64,000 nt of DNA from Cryoendolithus antarcticus (GCA_002077065.1 NAJO01000004.1:496001-560000); one strand, 5' to 3'; positions 1 to 10,700 are shown, counted from the stretch's first letter. The notes: generated from the letters alone by a model not told the origin. Numbers and translations: made by a program.

Positions 1-1036
1 TCTACGGACAGACATCCCACTTAAAAGCTTGAACTTGCACTTCAACGTCAACTTTAGCATCGTGAGCCAGGTGAACCCGCATATCAACCTATTCTTCTTC
101 TCGTCCCGCGGTAGTGTCGGTAGGCCCGTCACTCACCGCAAAGGTCGAGGCTGGCGCGGAGGCTTCATCGGCAGTGCGGTCGAGCTCTACATCAAGCAAG
201 ACCTTACGAAGTGGCTCAAATTCTTGCGCCATCTCGAGCTGCTACCTCGACCCTTGGGCCAAGATTGGAGTCAGATCTGGCTGCAGCGCTTCAGCGGCAC
301 GATCACAATCTGGCCGAAGTCTATCATGAGCGACTATTGGAACATTCTGTCAGACCCAACAATGGACCGCCTAGGCCGTATGATCCATGCCGGCCAGCTT
401 GCTGCGTGGCCGAAGCTTAAGTTCGTGAGCAACCGCATGGTCATTGAGAAGGTCATTGAAGATGCTCGCCAAGCTACGCGCCCACCACACCAGCCTCTGC
501 CAACTCCAATGCCTCTCGACAAACAGCTTCGCAGCTTCCTCTCCGAAGACGATCTCACAGCCCTGCTCGAGAAAGCTAAGAGCTCAGGTAGGCATGTGGA
601 GATCCCTTCCGTTGCAGTGACACCATCAGAAGACGGCTATTCGAACAATCTCAAGCCTCCTTCAAATTCGTCAAGACCAGATAGTCCGTCGCTCAGTAAA
701 CGCTTCAGCGGCTGGTTCGGGTCCAAGTCGCAGTCACCTTCTCGCGCAAGCGCTGAGACCGTACGACCCAACATGTCTGAGCTGCGGCTGTCAGGTATGG
801 ATCGACGACGTCCGAGTGTCTTGGAAGAGATCAAACGACAGACGTCTGTGCTGTTTGATGACGGGGAGCCGGAGGAGAGTGGTACGGAGGTCTCTGGGGA
901 GGATGTCTCGGCTAGCGATGGGCATGATGATACGGAAGATGAGGATGGCACGTCTTCGCCCAACGAAAATGGTGCTGCAGACGACCTGCTCATGTGGCGA
1001 CACGATAGGAGTCGACCGCCTCAGCGGCTGCGATAG
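1..1036 (+). CDS. Patatin-type triacylglycerol lipase, C-terminal part (TGL4/TGL5-like), 5' truncated
   Basis: The reading frame is open from the window edge (frame 2) to TAG at 1034-1036, so the N-terminus and the catalytic GxSxG lie outside. The visible part starts inside the patatin fold: FNVNFSIVSQVNPH, followed by a basic stretch, GFIGSAVELYIKQ and WSQIWLQRFSGTITIWPKS. This is the layout of the fungal Tgl3/4/5 and plant SDP1 lipid-droplet lipases, which hydrolyse triacylglycerol. After about residue 150 the chain becomes a Ser/Pro/Asp-rich tail with SPSLSKRFSGWFG and an acidic stretch near the end; such tails are usually regulatory in this family. The first residue is not a true start because the frame continues upstream with no ATG. 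Family assignment is firm; which paralogue (storage lipase or lysophospholipid acyltransferase activity) is not decidable here. Confidence 0.85.
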   Translation, partial: LRTDIPLKSLNLHFNVNFSIVSQVNPHINLFFFSSRGSVGRPVTHRKGRGWRGGFIGSAVELYIKQDLTKWLKFLRHLELLPRPLGQDWSQIWLQRFSGTITIWPKSIMSDYWNILSDPTMDRLGRMIHAGQLAAWPKLKFVSNRMVIEKVIEDARQATRPPHQPLPTPMPLDKQLRSFLSEDDLTALLEKAKSSGRHVEIPSVAVTPSEDGYSNNLKPPSNSSRPDSPSLSKRFSGWFGSKSQSPSRASAETVRPNMSELRLSGMDRRRPSVLEEIKRQTSVLFDDGEPEESGTEVSGEDVSASDGHDDTEDEDGTSSPNENGAADDLLMWRHDRSRPPQRLR

Positions 1037-1233
1037 AAGCACGGACGCTTGAGCGTGCGTGGGCACTTATTAACGATTAGATGGCAATGATGCATGACCA
1101 GTTTTGGTAGACCGCCAAGAACAAATCACAATGCTGATCGAAGGAGCATCTCTCACGCACTCATACTGAGTGCTCATGATGCCTCCCAAACTGTTGTACA
1201 TCTCGCGTTCGTGACTGCAGCCAATACTGGTCA

Positions 1234-2292
1234 TCACCACCACTTCTCACATAATACCCTCTCTGGCGCCATACCTTCCTGCCTCGTCAAGAATCCGACA
1301 AAGTCGTCTGTCATCGCTGGCGTACCACACACATACACCACTGTCCCCTTCCGCCCCTGCGCTCCTCGCTTCCCGTCGCCATCCAGCGCATTCAGCAGGT
1401 CGTCTCTCGTCAATCGTCGATGAAACGTCCGCTCCAGCACCTCACCGATCTCCACCTTCGCTCCACCCGTGAGAAAAAGACTCACTCTCAATCCACCTGC
1501 ATCCTCAGCTTTCTCAAGTAGACTCCGTAGCCTGGGCAGGAATAAGGTCTTCTCTACCGCCTCCGCTGGCTTAGTACTATACACCACCTCCACCTCCGCT
1601 GGCCTCTCAGCCTGTGGTAATTGCATGACATGACTAAGCATCGACATGAGCGGGTTGATGCCCACGCCGCCAGCTATCAGGACCAGTCTCTCGACCCTCG
1701 AATCCGATGGAAGGACGGGTGGGTAAACGAACGAGCCTCCGACTCGGACAGCTAGCTGGGATAGCAAGATCTCGGATGCTGGGCGCCAGAGCCAAGCTGC
1801 AGGTGGGTTACGAGATTTCTGGATCGCGAGTTCGATGTAGCCTGGCGTTGATCCTTGGGGGACGGCGGTAGATGGTGGAGATGTGAGCGTGAAACCTCCC
1901 GCCCTTGGAAGACCGGGGATCTGTGCCCAAAAGTGAGCTGATGACCTACAGGGATAACGCCCAGAGTCAACGTACGAGTGTATCAACCCATTGGCCTGGT
2001 TGAAACTGGGAGTTACTGACGTCAGTCAGTTGATGCCTTGATTATAGATTGGCAATGAGCGGACCTTGATGATATGCGTCGGGTTCGAAGGTGTGAGGCG
2101 TAGCAGGCGGATGGTCGGGTTGACCTCTTCAATACTGGTCAAGATCACTGGCTCTATCCGATTGCCACGCGGTTCGTGAGCGGTGCGATCTTCGTGGGGT
2201 ATTGAGGAGCGGACGGTGGCCATTGTGCGGCGGGCAATCAACAACGATCGGGTGAAGGAGGCCAGACGTGACTGACAGCAGCGTAGTAGCAT
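1234..2292 (-). CDS. FAD/NAD oxidoreductase, OXNAD1-like (cytochrome b5 reductase fold)
   Basis: Three exons: 2292-2065, 2005-1976 and 1920-1234 (314 aa). Introns of 59 and 55 bp were placed by protein continuity: the 10-codon middle exon supplies FQPGQWVDT, the conserved PGQW segment of the flavin domain, and exon 3 resumes with IPGLPRAGGFTLTS. The NAD-binding half shows LIAGGVGINPLMSML and a terminal VYVCGTPAMTDDF. This is the ferredoxin-NADP reductase-like fold used by cytochrome b5 reductases and by OXNAD1. The N-terminus is Arg-rich and lacks acidic residues for its first 25 positions (LLRCCQSRLASFTRSLLIARR), compatible with mitochondrial import. The electron acceptor is unknown. The first intron starts GTCCGC, a weak donor, so that junction is the least certain part of the model. 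Confidence 0.82.
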
Positions 2293-3002
2293 GATCGTTC
2301 GAGTGTTCGCCTTCTTGATTGCATCACTGAGATAGCCCGGTTGAAGTGATGCGTATCGTGAGATGTTCGAGTCATGCGAAGTAGATTCGGCTTAATCAGC
2401 AGAAGTTAGCATTCGGCGTCGCCAGGCTTCGACGCTCGCCCTACGCCTGGCCGCTCGATAGCTTGTCGACCAGCTGCGACTGCTCAAAGAAGCCTCCAGG
2501 TCGTACATGCCGGTGAAGGGAAGACTGCAGAAAGCAGAGACTACCGTCATATGTTCTTTACACGCGAGCAATGGTGGAAACAATTGGACCTGCGACTTAC
2601 CTTCGCTTAATATCTCATTCCCCATCTATGCCCGTCGGGCCTGGCGGGGACCAAGTAAGCGTGGAGGCATCTGTCTGTTCTTGGGTAATGTAGTATCTGA
2701 CTTGCATGGATATGCTACCTCGTACTACAGATCTTGGCACTCTAAATCTCCTGTAAACACCGAAGAACATGCTAGTATCCCTCTCGGGTTGACCGAAGTG
2801 TCGTTCGCTTCTGCACGACGTTACTCTCGCGAGAGCATTTGGTCGGATTCGCAATGCAGGTCGCAGGTGTACCTAAGAAGGCCTACTTTGGACACAAGTA
2901 CGATGCGGTAGCCCACTCGAGCCTCTCCCGTCCTAAGCAGCACCGGCCATAATTCATCTTTACAGCTCAGAGATCGCTATCATTACAATCAAAACCTGAA
3001 CC
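2293..3002. other. Intergenic, no supported gene
   Basis: About 710 bp between the divergent reductase and the secreted-protein gene. Open frames here (for example 2507-2911 +) lack domains and a plausible codon pattern. On the minus strand a good donor GTAAGT (2600-2595) and acceptor CTGCAG (AG at 2526-2525) delimit a 76-bp intron-like segment, but splicing it does not give a long protein, so a non-coding or UTR transcript is the most I would suggest. Confidence 0.5.
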
Positions 3003-3455
3003 ATGGTCGCCTTGACCTGTTGCGTAGCTGCACTGACGGCTATATCCATGACGGCCGTCTCCGCTAACGATGCGTCGGTCCTCTTCTGCTCTCAAGGCGA
3101 CGGCGGTAACTGTGGCGCCTTCGCAACTTACACTAACGAGAAAGTCCGCCAGACCGTGTCGTCGCAAGCGGGTGGAGCCGAGGCTTGCCTATTCGTCGAT
3201 CTACGCAAACACACAAACAAGGCCGGCTTCTGGTACAATGCCGACATTACTGGCAAGAACAAGGGCGACAACATTGGCTACAATCCTACCGGCAAGTCAA
3301 TAAACCTCAAAAACCCGACATTCAAGACGGGTGCGATGCAGGGTGATCTGGACTATCTTGAGGGGCGGTGCCGAAACGAGTTTGGGTGGGCGAAGCTCGA
3401 CATAACGGAGAGTAATGAGCACTTCTATCAGAACCTTCCCGACATCTTGGGATGA
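3003..3455 (+). CDS. Small secreted cysteine-containing protein, function unknown
   Basis: Single-exon 150-aa protein. The first 21 residues form a typical signal peptide: short N-region, hydrophobic core (VAALTAISMTAV) and an Ala-X-Ala-like cleavage zone before NDASV. The mature part is about 129 aa with four cysteines (29, 37, 62 and 123 of the precursor), enough for two disulfides, and is rich in Gly, Asn and Lys. There is no membrane segment, GPI signal or recognised catalytic motif. I do not recognise the family. Size, signal peptide and cysteines match the loose class of fungal small secreted proteins, which includes effectors and antimicrobial proteins, but also many proteins without known role. 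ATG 3003 sits in a good context (accATGG) and is the only start that gives the signal peptide. Confidence 0.75.
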   Translation: MVALTCCVAALTAISMTAVSANDASVLFCSQGDGGNCGAFATYTNEKVRQTVSSQAGGAEACLFVDLRKHTNKAGFWYNADITGKNKGDNIGYNPTGKSINLKNPTFKTGAMQGDLDYLEGRCRNEFGWAKLDITESNEHFYQNLPDILG

Positions 3456-3537
3456 GATGCAACGGGGATCCGGCAGACTTATAGACAGTAGCTAGGGTTC
3501 GCAAAGGACTTGAGTGTATGTTAGACAGTGAACTTAG

Positions 3538-4767
3538 CTATGTTCGTCGTTTCTTCCATACCCCTAGGAAGCCTCCGCCGACAACGCGCTCGCCGACTTT
3601 GGGTCGACACACCATCGACCACTTCGAAGTGTCCGCGGTTCTTTCTGTAGCAGTGGTGTCTTCCGCTTTCTCTGGCTCGTCGATCTCGACACCGCTGTCG
3701 TCCGGACTGCCGTCAGCGTTTTCGACGCCCACCTGCACCACTGATCTCGCTGCCCTGGGAATCACAGGCCGTACACCCCACTCTCGTCCTCCCGATCCAC
3801 CATTGACGCCCAGCTCGATCACTTTGTCAAGCTCTAGAGGTATGCCGTCGCGCTTAATGCCGAGCGCGCACTCGGTGATTTGCGTTATGCTTGGATTGAA
3901 CACTATCAGCGTCCCGTCGACGCGCAGGGCTTTCGTGACGTTCGCAATGTGCGTATCAGCGTTCGGCAAATCGAGGAAAGCGTGCGAGAGAAATGCTTCG
4001 TCCTTCCGCTGCGCAAGTGCTGCTGTAGTCCACTCGCTCACATCGCCAACGTGGAAGTCGATGTTGCCTGCGTACTGGCCGTGACGGAACGCCGAGACCG
4101 TCTTGCGCGAGTGCTCGGCATAACGAGGCGAGATCTCGATGGTATGGACGATTCCTCGACGGCGGGCACTCCAGTCTGCGTCGCCACTTGATGGTGTATC
4201 GATCGTAGTCGCACAGTCGTTCATCTCGACCCTTGCCCTCGGTTTCGGCGGGTTGGCAGCATGCACAGCTCGGCTGAGATGCAGCGTCAACGACCCATGC
4301 CCAGTACCAGCCTCCAAGATCTCCAGCTTCGGCTCAGCATTACCATCCTCCCCGTCATACACTTCAGGATGCAGGTCCAGCAGACTGACGATCAAATTCG
4401 CATCGGCAGGGTAGACAGGCGTCACCAGCCTCCGACTGAAGCGCACATAGTCGTCCAGCTTCACCTCCAGCAATCTGAACTCCGCAGCAGGTTTGCCGGA
4501 CTTCAGGGGTACGCCTTGTACGACATCTCGAACTCGCCGGCCGATGATGGAGGTGTGGTTGAGGACGCCTTTGTGCGTGTCAATCTGTTTGCCGGGTTTC
4601 AGGGGGCCGCGGAAAAGGACACCGGAGTTGCTACGGTCACGTAGTGGTTGGAGGAGGACGTGGTCATGCTCGCGGAAGGCGCGGCCGTCAGAGATGTGGC
4701 GGCGCTGCCATGCTGATGAGAATCGGAATGCGGATGTAGAACGCCTTGCAATGCAAAACAGGAACAT
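3538..4767 (-). CDS. tRNA (adenine-N1)-methyltransferase family protein (TRM61/TRMT61B-like)
   Basis: Intronless, 409 aa. The SAM-binding motif I is LEAGTGHGSLTLHL (EAGTGHGSLT at 152-161); motif II is HTIEISPRYAE (about 208-218); the catalytic-loop DLPNA is at 266-270 in AFLDLPNADTH. Residues 40-120 carry the small beta-domain seen before the Rossmann fold in the Gcd14/Trm61 family (HKGVLNHTSIIG). These enzymes methylate N1 of adenosine 58 in the T-loop of tRNA. The first 25 residues are rich in Arg, Ser and aromatic residues and poor in acids (MFLFCIARRSTSAFRFSSAW), as in mitochondrial presequences, so I infer the mitochondrial member rather than the nuclear Trm6/Trm61 subunit. The end is a basic VWKKRRT. 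Start ATG 4767 is the only one preserving the presequence. Confidence 0.8.
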   Translation of the reverse strand: MFLFCIARRSTSAFRFSSAWQRRHISDGRAFREHDHVLLQPLRDRSNSGVLFRGPLKPGKQIDTHKGVLNHTSIIGRRVRDVVQGVPLKSGKPAAEFRLLEVKLDDYVRFSRRLVTPVYPADANLIVSLLDLHPEVYDGEDGNAEPKLEILEAGTGHGSLTLHLSRAVHAANPPKPRARVEMNDCATTIDTPSSGDADWSARRRGIVHTIEISPRYAEHSRKTVSAFRHGQYAGNIDFHVGDVSEWTTAALAQRKDEAFLSHAFLDLPNADTHIANVTKALRVDGTLIVFNPSITQITECALGIKRDGIPLELDKVIELGVNGGSGGREWGVRPVIPRAARSVVQVGVENADGSPDDSGVEIDEPEKAEDTTATERTADTSKWSMVCRPKVGERVVGGGFLGVWKKRRT

Positions 4768-5049
4768 GTAGAGAGCGTTGACATTTACGGTGGAAACATG
4801 GAGCCAATGCAGGCAAAGTGAGCTGCATGTGAAAGTTTAAATTTGCGGCGGCCCGGGAATCTGATCTCACGAACGATGTGAACGACGAACCACCTCAGAC
4901 TTGATTTTTCGTTGCACATCGCCATTCGCAGGGTGAAGCCATGCGAGCGTACAGCGCTGACCTCACCTCCTTCGCCCCAACTGTGTACCACATGCGATGA
5001 AGCCAGTACGCGTCGGCTTGCCTCACCATGAGAAACATGTTATATGCTG

Positions 5050-6546
5050 CTACCTTCGCGCTACATTCTCGCTGACTCTCTGACTCCCGGCCACCAGGAA
5101 CGCCATCTCAAGCGCCTGCTTCTCGTTCAGTCTCGGATCGCAAAACGTCTCGTACCTCTCGCCCAAGTCCTCGTCTTGCAACCCCTGACTGCCCCCCGTG
5201 CACTCCGTCACTGCATCTCCAGTCAACTCCAAATGCACGCCTCCCAAGATCGAGCCGCATTCACTATGAATGCGCAGGGCTGAAGATAGCTCTGATAGGA
5301 TGGACGCGAACGATCGCGTCTTAATGCCAGAAGTTGTAGACCGGGTATTGCCATGCATTGGGTCGCATTGCCACACGACTACATGTCCTGTCTTCCTTAC
5401 AGCTTCGATGTGGACAGGCAGGAGGTCATTCACTTTCCCTTCACCATAGCGAGTAATGAGCGTGACTTTGCCGACCTCCTTCCGGGGGTTGACAATGTCG
5501 AGAAGTTCGGCGAGGTCTTCTATCGAGGTCGTCGGGCCGACCTTGATGCCTATCGGGTTCTCTATGCCGCGGAAGTATTCGATGTGCGCGTGATCGGGCT
5601 GGCGTGTACGGTCGCCGACCCAGAGAAAGTGGGCGCTTGTGTTGTAGTAGCCGTGTGTCTCAGCCTGTGCTTTGAGTGACGGATCAATGAAGGCACCGCC
5701 AGTAAGAGGCGAGACTTTGGGCACAGACGGTGGCGGAGAAGGAACGTTCCTGTTGACTGGGTGCCGCAGCTTGCGAGTGAGCGCCTCTTCGTACTCCAAG
5801 AGCAGACCTTCGTGACTTGTGAAAAGGTCGACTGTCTGGAGTTGACCGGCTGTGTCCGCACCAACGGTCTTCATGAACTGCAATGACTCGCGAATACTAT
5901 CGACGATCCTCGTATATTTCGTCTGCAACTCCTCATCGCCGACGTGTCCAAGGTTCCAGTCAAGTGGGTTGTGCAAGTCCGCAACACCAGATGCGATTTG
6001 CGCGCGGACGTAGTTCAGAGTTGCAGCAGAGTGGAAGTAAGCCTGCACGAGTCGATCTGGGTCAATGTCCCGAGCATCTGGCTCATAGCCATTGAGTATG
6101 TCTCCTCGGAAGCTGGGGACTTGCTTGCCGTCGAGCATCTCGACGGGCGAACTTCGTGGTTTGGCATACTGACCTGCCATACGCGCAATACGTACGACAG
6201 GCTTGTTGCCACCCCAGATCAAGACTAGAGACATCTGCAGCAGTAGCTTGATCTTCGAATCGATCGCAGCTTCGTTGCAGTAGTCGAAGAGCTCTGCACA
6301 GTCGCCGCCTTGCAGTAGGAAGGCTTTACCTTCTGCGACATCTGCGAGCGATCGACGCAGCTTCCAGATCTCGTATGGCGTGACAATGGGTGGCAGTCTC
6401 TGCAGTTTCGACCGCGACTTCGCAACCGCAGCTTCATCTTCGTAGGTTACTGGCTGCTTGATCGGCCGTGATCTCCAAGATGAAGGCGACCATGCTGATG
6501 AATTGTGGTCGTGGCCGTTGGCCGCGCCATTCGTGGTCCCAACCAT
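5050..6546 (-). CDS. Class II 3-deoxy-D-arabino-heptulosonate-7-phosphate (DAHP) synthase
   Basis: Catalyses condensation of phosphoenolpyruvate and erythrose 4-phosphate, the first step of the shikimate pathway to aromatic amino acids. The plant-type (class II) fold is evident: WSPSSWRSRPIKQ near the start, LLQGGDCAELFDYC, the substrate-binding RIARMAGQYAKPR, TSHEGLLLEYE, LWVGDRTRQ, GIKVGPTT, TRYGEGKV, WQCDPMHGN and the closing GGVHLELTGD...TECTGG. Cys of GGDC and His of DPMHGN are metal/active-site positions in the family. The frame stays open upstream of 6546 but contains no ATG before an in-frame stop, so I start at ATG 6546 (498 aa), which matches the usual short N-terminal tail of fungal homologues. 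It is divergent from the HYPK gene, with a 397-bp shared promoter. Confidence 0.93.
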   Translation of the reverse strand: MVGTTNGAANGHDHNSSAWSPSSWRSRPIKQPVTYEDEAAVAKSRSKLQRLPPIVTPYEIWKLRRSLADVAEGKAFLLQGGDCAELFDYCNEAAIDSKIKLLLQMSLVLIWGGNKPVVRIARMAGQYAKPRSSPVEMLDGKQVPSFRGDILNGYEPDARDIDPDRLVQAYFHSAATLNYVRAQIASGVADLHNPLDWNLGHVGDEELQTKYTRIVDSIRESLQFMKTVGADTAGQLQTVDLFTSHEGLLLEYEEALTRKLRHPVNRNVPSPPPSVPKVSPLTGGAFIDPSLKAQAETHGYYNTSAHFLWVGDRTRQPDHAHIEYFRGIENPIGIKVGPTTSIEDLAELLDIVNPRKEVGKVTLITRYGEGKVNDLLPVHIEAVRKTGHVVVWQCDPMHGNTRSTTSGIKTRSFASILSELSSALRIHSECGSILGGVHLELTGDAVTECTGGSQGLQDEDLGERYETFCDPRLNEKQALEMAFLVAGSQRVSENVARR

Positions 6547-6714
6547 CGATTGAGCACTTCTCACCTCCTGTAGTGCAATCTGGCCGGGAGTAGGATGACA
6601 CGTTCGCTTCCTCAATGAAGCTGTCGTCGTCAAAACCAGATAGAACTCGTCAAGAGGCTTGCAAGGTGCGTGGATGAAGTTCGAAGCTTAATGGCACAGG
6701 GACATGTATGGGAG

Positions 6715-6724
6715 CTTTTATATA
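6715..6724 (-). promoter_or_regulatory. TATA-box-like element upstream of DAHP synthase
   Basis: On the minus strand the sequence reads TATATAAAAG, a close match to the consensus TATA box. It lies about 170 bp upstream of the DAHP synthase ATG (6546), giving room for a leader of roughly 140 nt. It also falls in the divergent promoter of HYPK, for which it is in the wrong orientation. No experiment supports it. Confidence 0.45.
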
Positions 6725-6943
6725 CCTTAGCATGAAGAGTTCAAAGATTGGTAGGATGGAGTATGTCATAGAGCAAAAGTCACACTGCACTTTGCTGTTT
6801 GTCAATCCAATTTTGCCAAGACGTTGTGACACACCGAAGAACGCCGGCTGCATTGCTCCGTAGACCTCACTTCTACTCCTTACAATATCACTTCGTACCT
6901 GCCGGCCCTCATCAATTAGATCACTGGCGTTGAGACAGCAAAC

Positions 6944-7395
6944 ATGGCAGAACCTCAGCCAGCCAATGTGACAGAAGGCGCTGATCCGCCAGATGTTATA
7001 CCAGCCAACGCTGAAGACCGCAAGGCGGCGGCAGCCATGAGCTCCCTCGACACCCGAGGTGATGCAGATGCCAGCGCGCCGAAGAAGGAAGTAGACCTTA
7101 AGGCACTGAATGAGGCTATGAAGAGTCTTGGAGTCGATCAGGAGTCGAAGAAGAAGCCCGCCGCTGCTGCTGCAGCGAAGAAGGAGGAGCCCAAGAAGCT
7201 GATGAAAGTCGATGCTGCGGATGTTGCGCTCTTGGTATGAGCATGTACTTTTGTGTATCTGTCCTGTGTACGTTTGCTAACACTGATCAGGCTGATCAAC
7301 TCGACATATCAAAACCGAAGGCGACAGATCTCCTGCGTGCCCATGATGCAAACGCCGTAAAGGCGATGACTGCCTGGGTGACAGCTGCCGTCTAA
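6944..7395 (+). CDS. HYPK-like NatA auxiliary protein (UBA-like domain)
   Basis: Two exons, 6944-7234 and 7291-7395 (131 aa), joined over a 56-bp intron with branch site GCTAAC. The C-terminal module KLMKVDAADVALL then ADQLDISKPKATDLLRAHD is the UBA-like domain of HYPK (and of NAC-alpha), with a preceding helix DLKALNEAMKSLGV. In fungi and animals HYPK binds the ribosome-associated N-terminal acetyltransferase NatA (Naa10/Naa15), stabilising and tuning it. The N-terminal 45 residues are low-complexity (Ala, Asp, Pro). The intron falls inside the UBA-like domain; without splicing the frame ends at once at 7240. No NAC (nascent-chain) beta-barrel is present, which separates it from NAC-alpha. 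Confidence 0.88.
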
Positions 7396-7787
7396 GGATC
7401 CTGCTCCGCCGTATTTCGGGTGCTGTTTCCGTGCTGCCGGTGCATGTGACTATATATCACAAGTAGACCGCAGACGTGCGAAGATATCGTGTAGGTAACA
7501 GCCAGGATCATGAACCCTTCCACGAACAGCCCACACAGATGTCGAAAATCTCAATTTTGCATACCTTGTCGAGACCAGCCCTGTAACTTATGGGACTAGG
7601 CAGATAATGACAGCAGTACGTGTGCATGAGAATAGAAGACTAAAGTTTCAAGCGAGTAGATTACGAAATCGATACAAGCTACACAGGGGGATTCCAGTCT
7701 GATCCGCCGACTCCGGCCGTCTCCATCCACCCAGGGCCATATCTGCATCCAATTGACGGAGCCTTGCCCAATGCGCAGACAACACAC
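7396..7787. other. Convergent 3' region, nothing recognised
   Basis: About 390 bp between the 3' ends of HYPK (+) and the BRCT gene (-). It should contain both 3' UTRs and polyadenylation sites. No open frame with protein-like character is visible. Confidence 0.5.
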
Positions 7788-10700
7788 TCAATCCCTCGCG
7801 TCCCACAAACTCGTCAGCCGCCTCCCCTGTCCAGCATTCAGCTCCAGCTTCTTGACTCGCTTCATAGGCGCAGTCATCTGTACAAGCTTATCCGGCGCAG
7901 CCAGATAGGCTGGTGTAGCAGGCTCCTCGGCCAGACTGCTCTCATCGACATTCTCCTTCTCTACAGCGCTCTTGACTGGTGACTCGAATGTCAGTGCCTT
8001 GAGTGGCGACCTGCCGAACGACGTCCGGCCAACCGAAGATCTTCCGCCGAGACTGCTCTTCCGATCTTTGACCACGTTGCCGCCGATATTGATCAGTGCA
8101 GAAGGCTCCATTGACTTGCGTCTACGGCTGCCGCCTCTCGGCACCTCCGTGACGTCCACAGCGTAGGCCTCATCAGTCTCATCACACCTTCCACCCTCGG
8201 ATTCACAGTCTGATACCCAACGGCTATTCACGCAGTGCACTTTCGTTCCCTTCGCAGTGGATTCAACGTCCTTGTTGTGCAGCCTAACTCTCTGCATTGT
8301 GGTAGGAGAGCCATCCTTGAACACCACATGCGTGACACGCTCGGACCAGTTCTTGGTAGTGCGGGCACCAAGGCGGTGGAGCAGGGCAATGAATGGTGCG
8401 GAGGCGGACGCGCCGTCGAGGGTGAAGATCTCGACCAAGATCATAGCACCGCGGAGTGGCGCGCTGGGATGCGGTGTCATGGCTGCTCTAGCCGGTGTGG
8501 CTTGGCCTGCAGGTTTCAACGGCGTCTTGATGGGTGTAGACTGTGGTCTGAGGGTCGTCGAAGGCCGTTTTGGGGAGGCTTGGGTGGGCGTCCGGAAGCG
8601 GGACACAGCCGAGACGGTCGCGGCGTGCTCAGAGTAGCTGTTCTTCGCGGCCAGGCGAGGGAAGCGTTGGCGAGGCGTTGCGGCTGGGGCCCTTACGTCT
8701 GGCACAGGTGTTGCGGCTGCGATTGTCGAGATTGATCGAGGATCCTGCGCGGTCAAAGTTGTCGTTCCCGAGGCGGACTGCGCAGGAGTTGCCAGGGCTG
8801 GCTTGGGCACCTCTTTCGCTGCCAGCCGAGGGTAGCGTGATCTCGGCGTCGCTGACGGTGTTGTAATCCGCGTTGTAGATCCTGCTTGGTCTACAATCGC
8901 CTTGGGCCGCAGCGCAGTTGCAGCACGAGGTGTGACTTTCTGCACTGGCGTCTGGTACCTCGTGGGTCCAGCAACAGTCTGCGCATGACGTTCGTAGTCG
9001 TCCTGAGGCGCAAGTCTAGGGAAGCGCTCCCGCGGTGTCTGCTGCGCTGATCGCTGTGCAATGCGCGAGGGAGTCCCGGAGAAGTCTCCACGCAGATCCG
9101 AAGTCGAAGTGCTGGTGGACTTGTGTGCAGTCAATCTCATAGGCGTCGCAGCAACACCACTACTGGTGGACTGTCTCCTCGAGTGCGTCCACCAAGGCTG
9201 TTCGAATGGTCGCGCAACGCGGGCGATACTGGCGCCGTCGCTGGTGTTTGGTCGAGATCCTGGCTTCACAGGCGTGTGCTGACCGAATGCTGGGAGGGAC
9301 TTGCGTCTCGCATCGAAAGCCACGGTAGGCAGGGCATAGTGAGGTACGCTCATTTCACTTGCCTCTGCAGCATCAGCCATGTTGCCTGCGCTCTCTTCGG
9401 GTTCCTCGGTGTCATCGGGCGCTGCATCGTACACAGCGTAGCTGTTCACGGGCTGTTCGACTTCCTGCGGGACGTCCTTAATGCTCAAATTGATGAAGGA
9501 CTCGTCAGCAGCAGGTGCGGGCGTCGACGTGACTCTGCGGGTGATGACTACAGTGACCTCATCGAGGTCGTACTCAGCCTCGGTCTCTTCAGCGTCCTGC
9601 GGATGGGCAACTGGAGCCTCTTGAGCGAACCAGTCGACCTCCTCTTCTTCCTCGCTCTCTTCTCCTGACTCGTAATCGACGGCTGCAGGCAGAGGGAGCT
9701 CAATGCGCTGAGTTGGCTCGGCGAGCGCACCGAAGTCAATGAAGTCGTTGAGATTGACGGTCTGATCGCGCACAGGGCTTGCGGTGCGGTATGTGTTCGT
9801 GGCGACAAGGCGCGTAGGACGCATGTCTGACATATCGAGAGATTCCTCATGCGGATTCTGCGATTGCTGAGCAGCTGGCGATCGTACGTCCGCAAAGTGC
9901 AGATCGAAATTGACAGGTATTGTAATATCCTGGCGGAGGTTTCCCCACGGGATCGTCTCTGGCTCCAGGCTGGCGGAAGTCTCCACCATTACTTCGGAAT
10001 CATCTTCGAGGCTTGCGTCTTCGAAGTCTTCTTCGTCGTACTCTGGCTGTGAATGGGCTCTCACTGGTGATATCATAATGCTGTCGTCGGACTCATACGT
10101 AGCCATCGGCGTGCTGAGAGTCTGTGACACAGAGCTTGGTACGCTCGGCGCGACGTAGAGGTCATGAGTGGGTACTGGTGGCTGTGGAGTGGATGACAAC
10201 GTGGTGAGACTGCTGTCAGCTTCACCATCGCTGATAACAATGGTTTCGTTCGGATCATCGTGCGTGCAAAGAGGTTCATGGTGCATGGTGCCTATATCCG
10301 AGCCTACCACCTGCGTATCGTCGTAGGACTCAGACATTTCGTGCTCCGCGACGGCCTTCTCCGCAGTGTCTCTTGATTGATGTCGTGGCATAGCAGCAGG
10401 ACTACTCTGTGCTTCAGCTACAGGCGAGATGAACCTTGCGGTGACAGTGCACGCCACCGAAGGCAATGGAGTCGGAGCATTGCGCGACTTTTGAGCTGAG
10501 TTGTAGAACTGAACGTTGTTCCCACCTACGGCACGCTTCATTGGCGTCTTAGGGCCACAAAGCTCGTCCTCCGACGCAGAGTGATGCGTCACATGCTCGT
10601 CTTCGTCAACATCTGAAACGGCTCCATCGACTGCGTCTTCGGTATAGTCTACCGGCTGCCTGAAGACCGGTGCTGCCGAGTCTGAGGGTGTAGTCGGCCG

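Noticed and set aside
2017..2024. TGACGTCA, a perfect CRE palindrome
   Set aside because: It lies in an intron of the OXNAD1-like gene. An 8-bp site is expected about once in 64 kb by chance, so I give it no weight.
2392..2854. Minus-strand spliced gene with a good GTAAGT...CTGCAG intron (2600-2525)
   Set aside because: Joining the flanks in any phase gives only a short, featureless frame; at most a non-coding transcript.
2507..2911. Plus-strand 134-codon frame
   Set aside because: No domain or signal peptide, and unlike the neighbouring genes in codon character; treated as chance.
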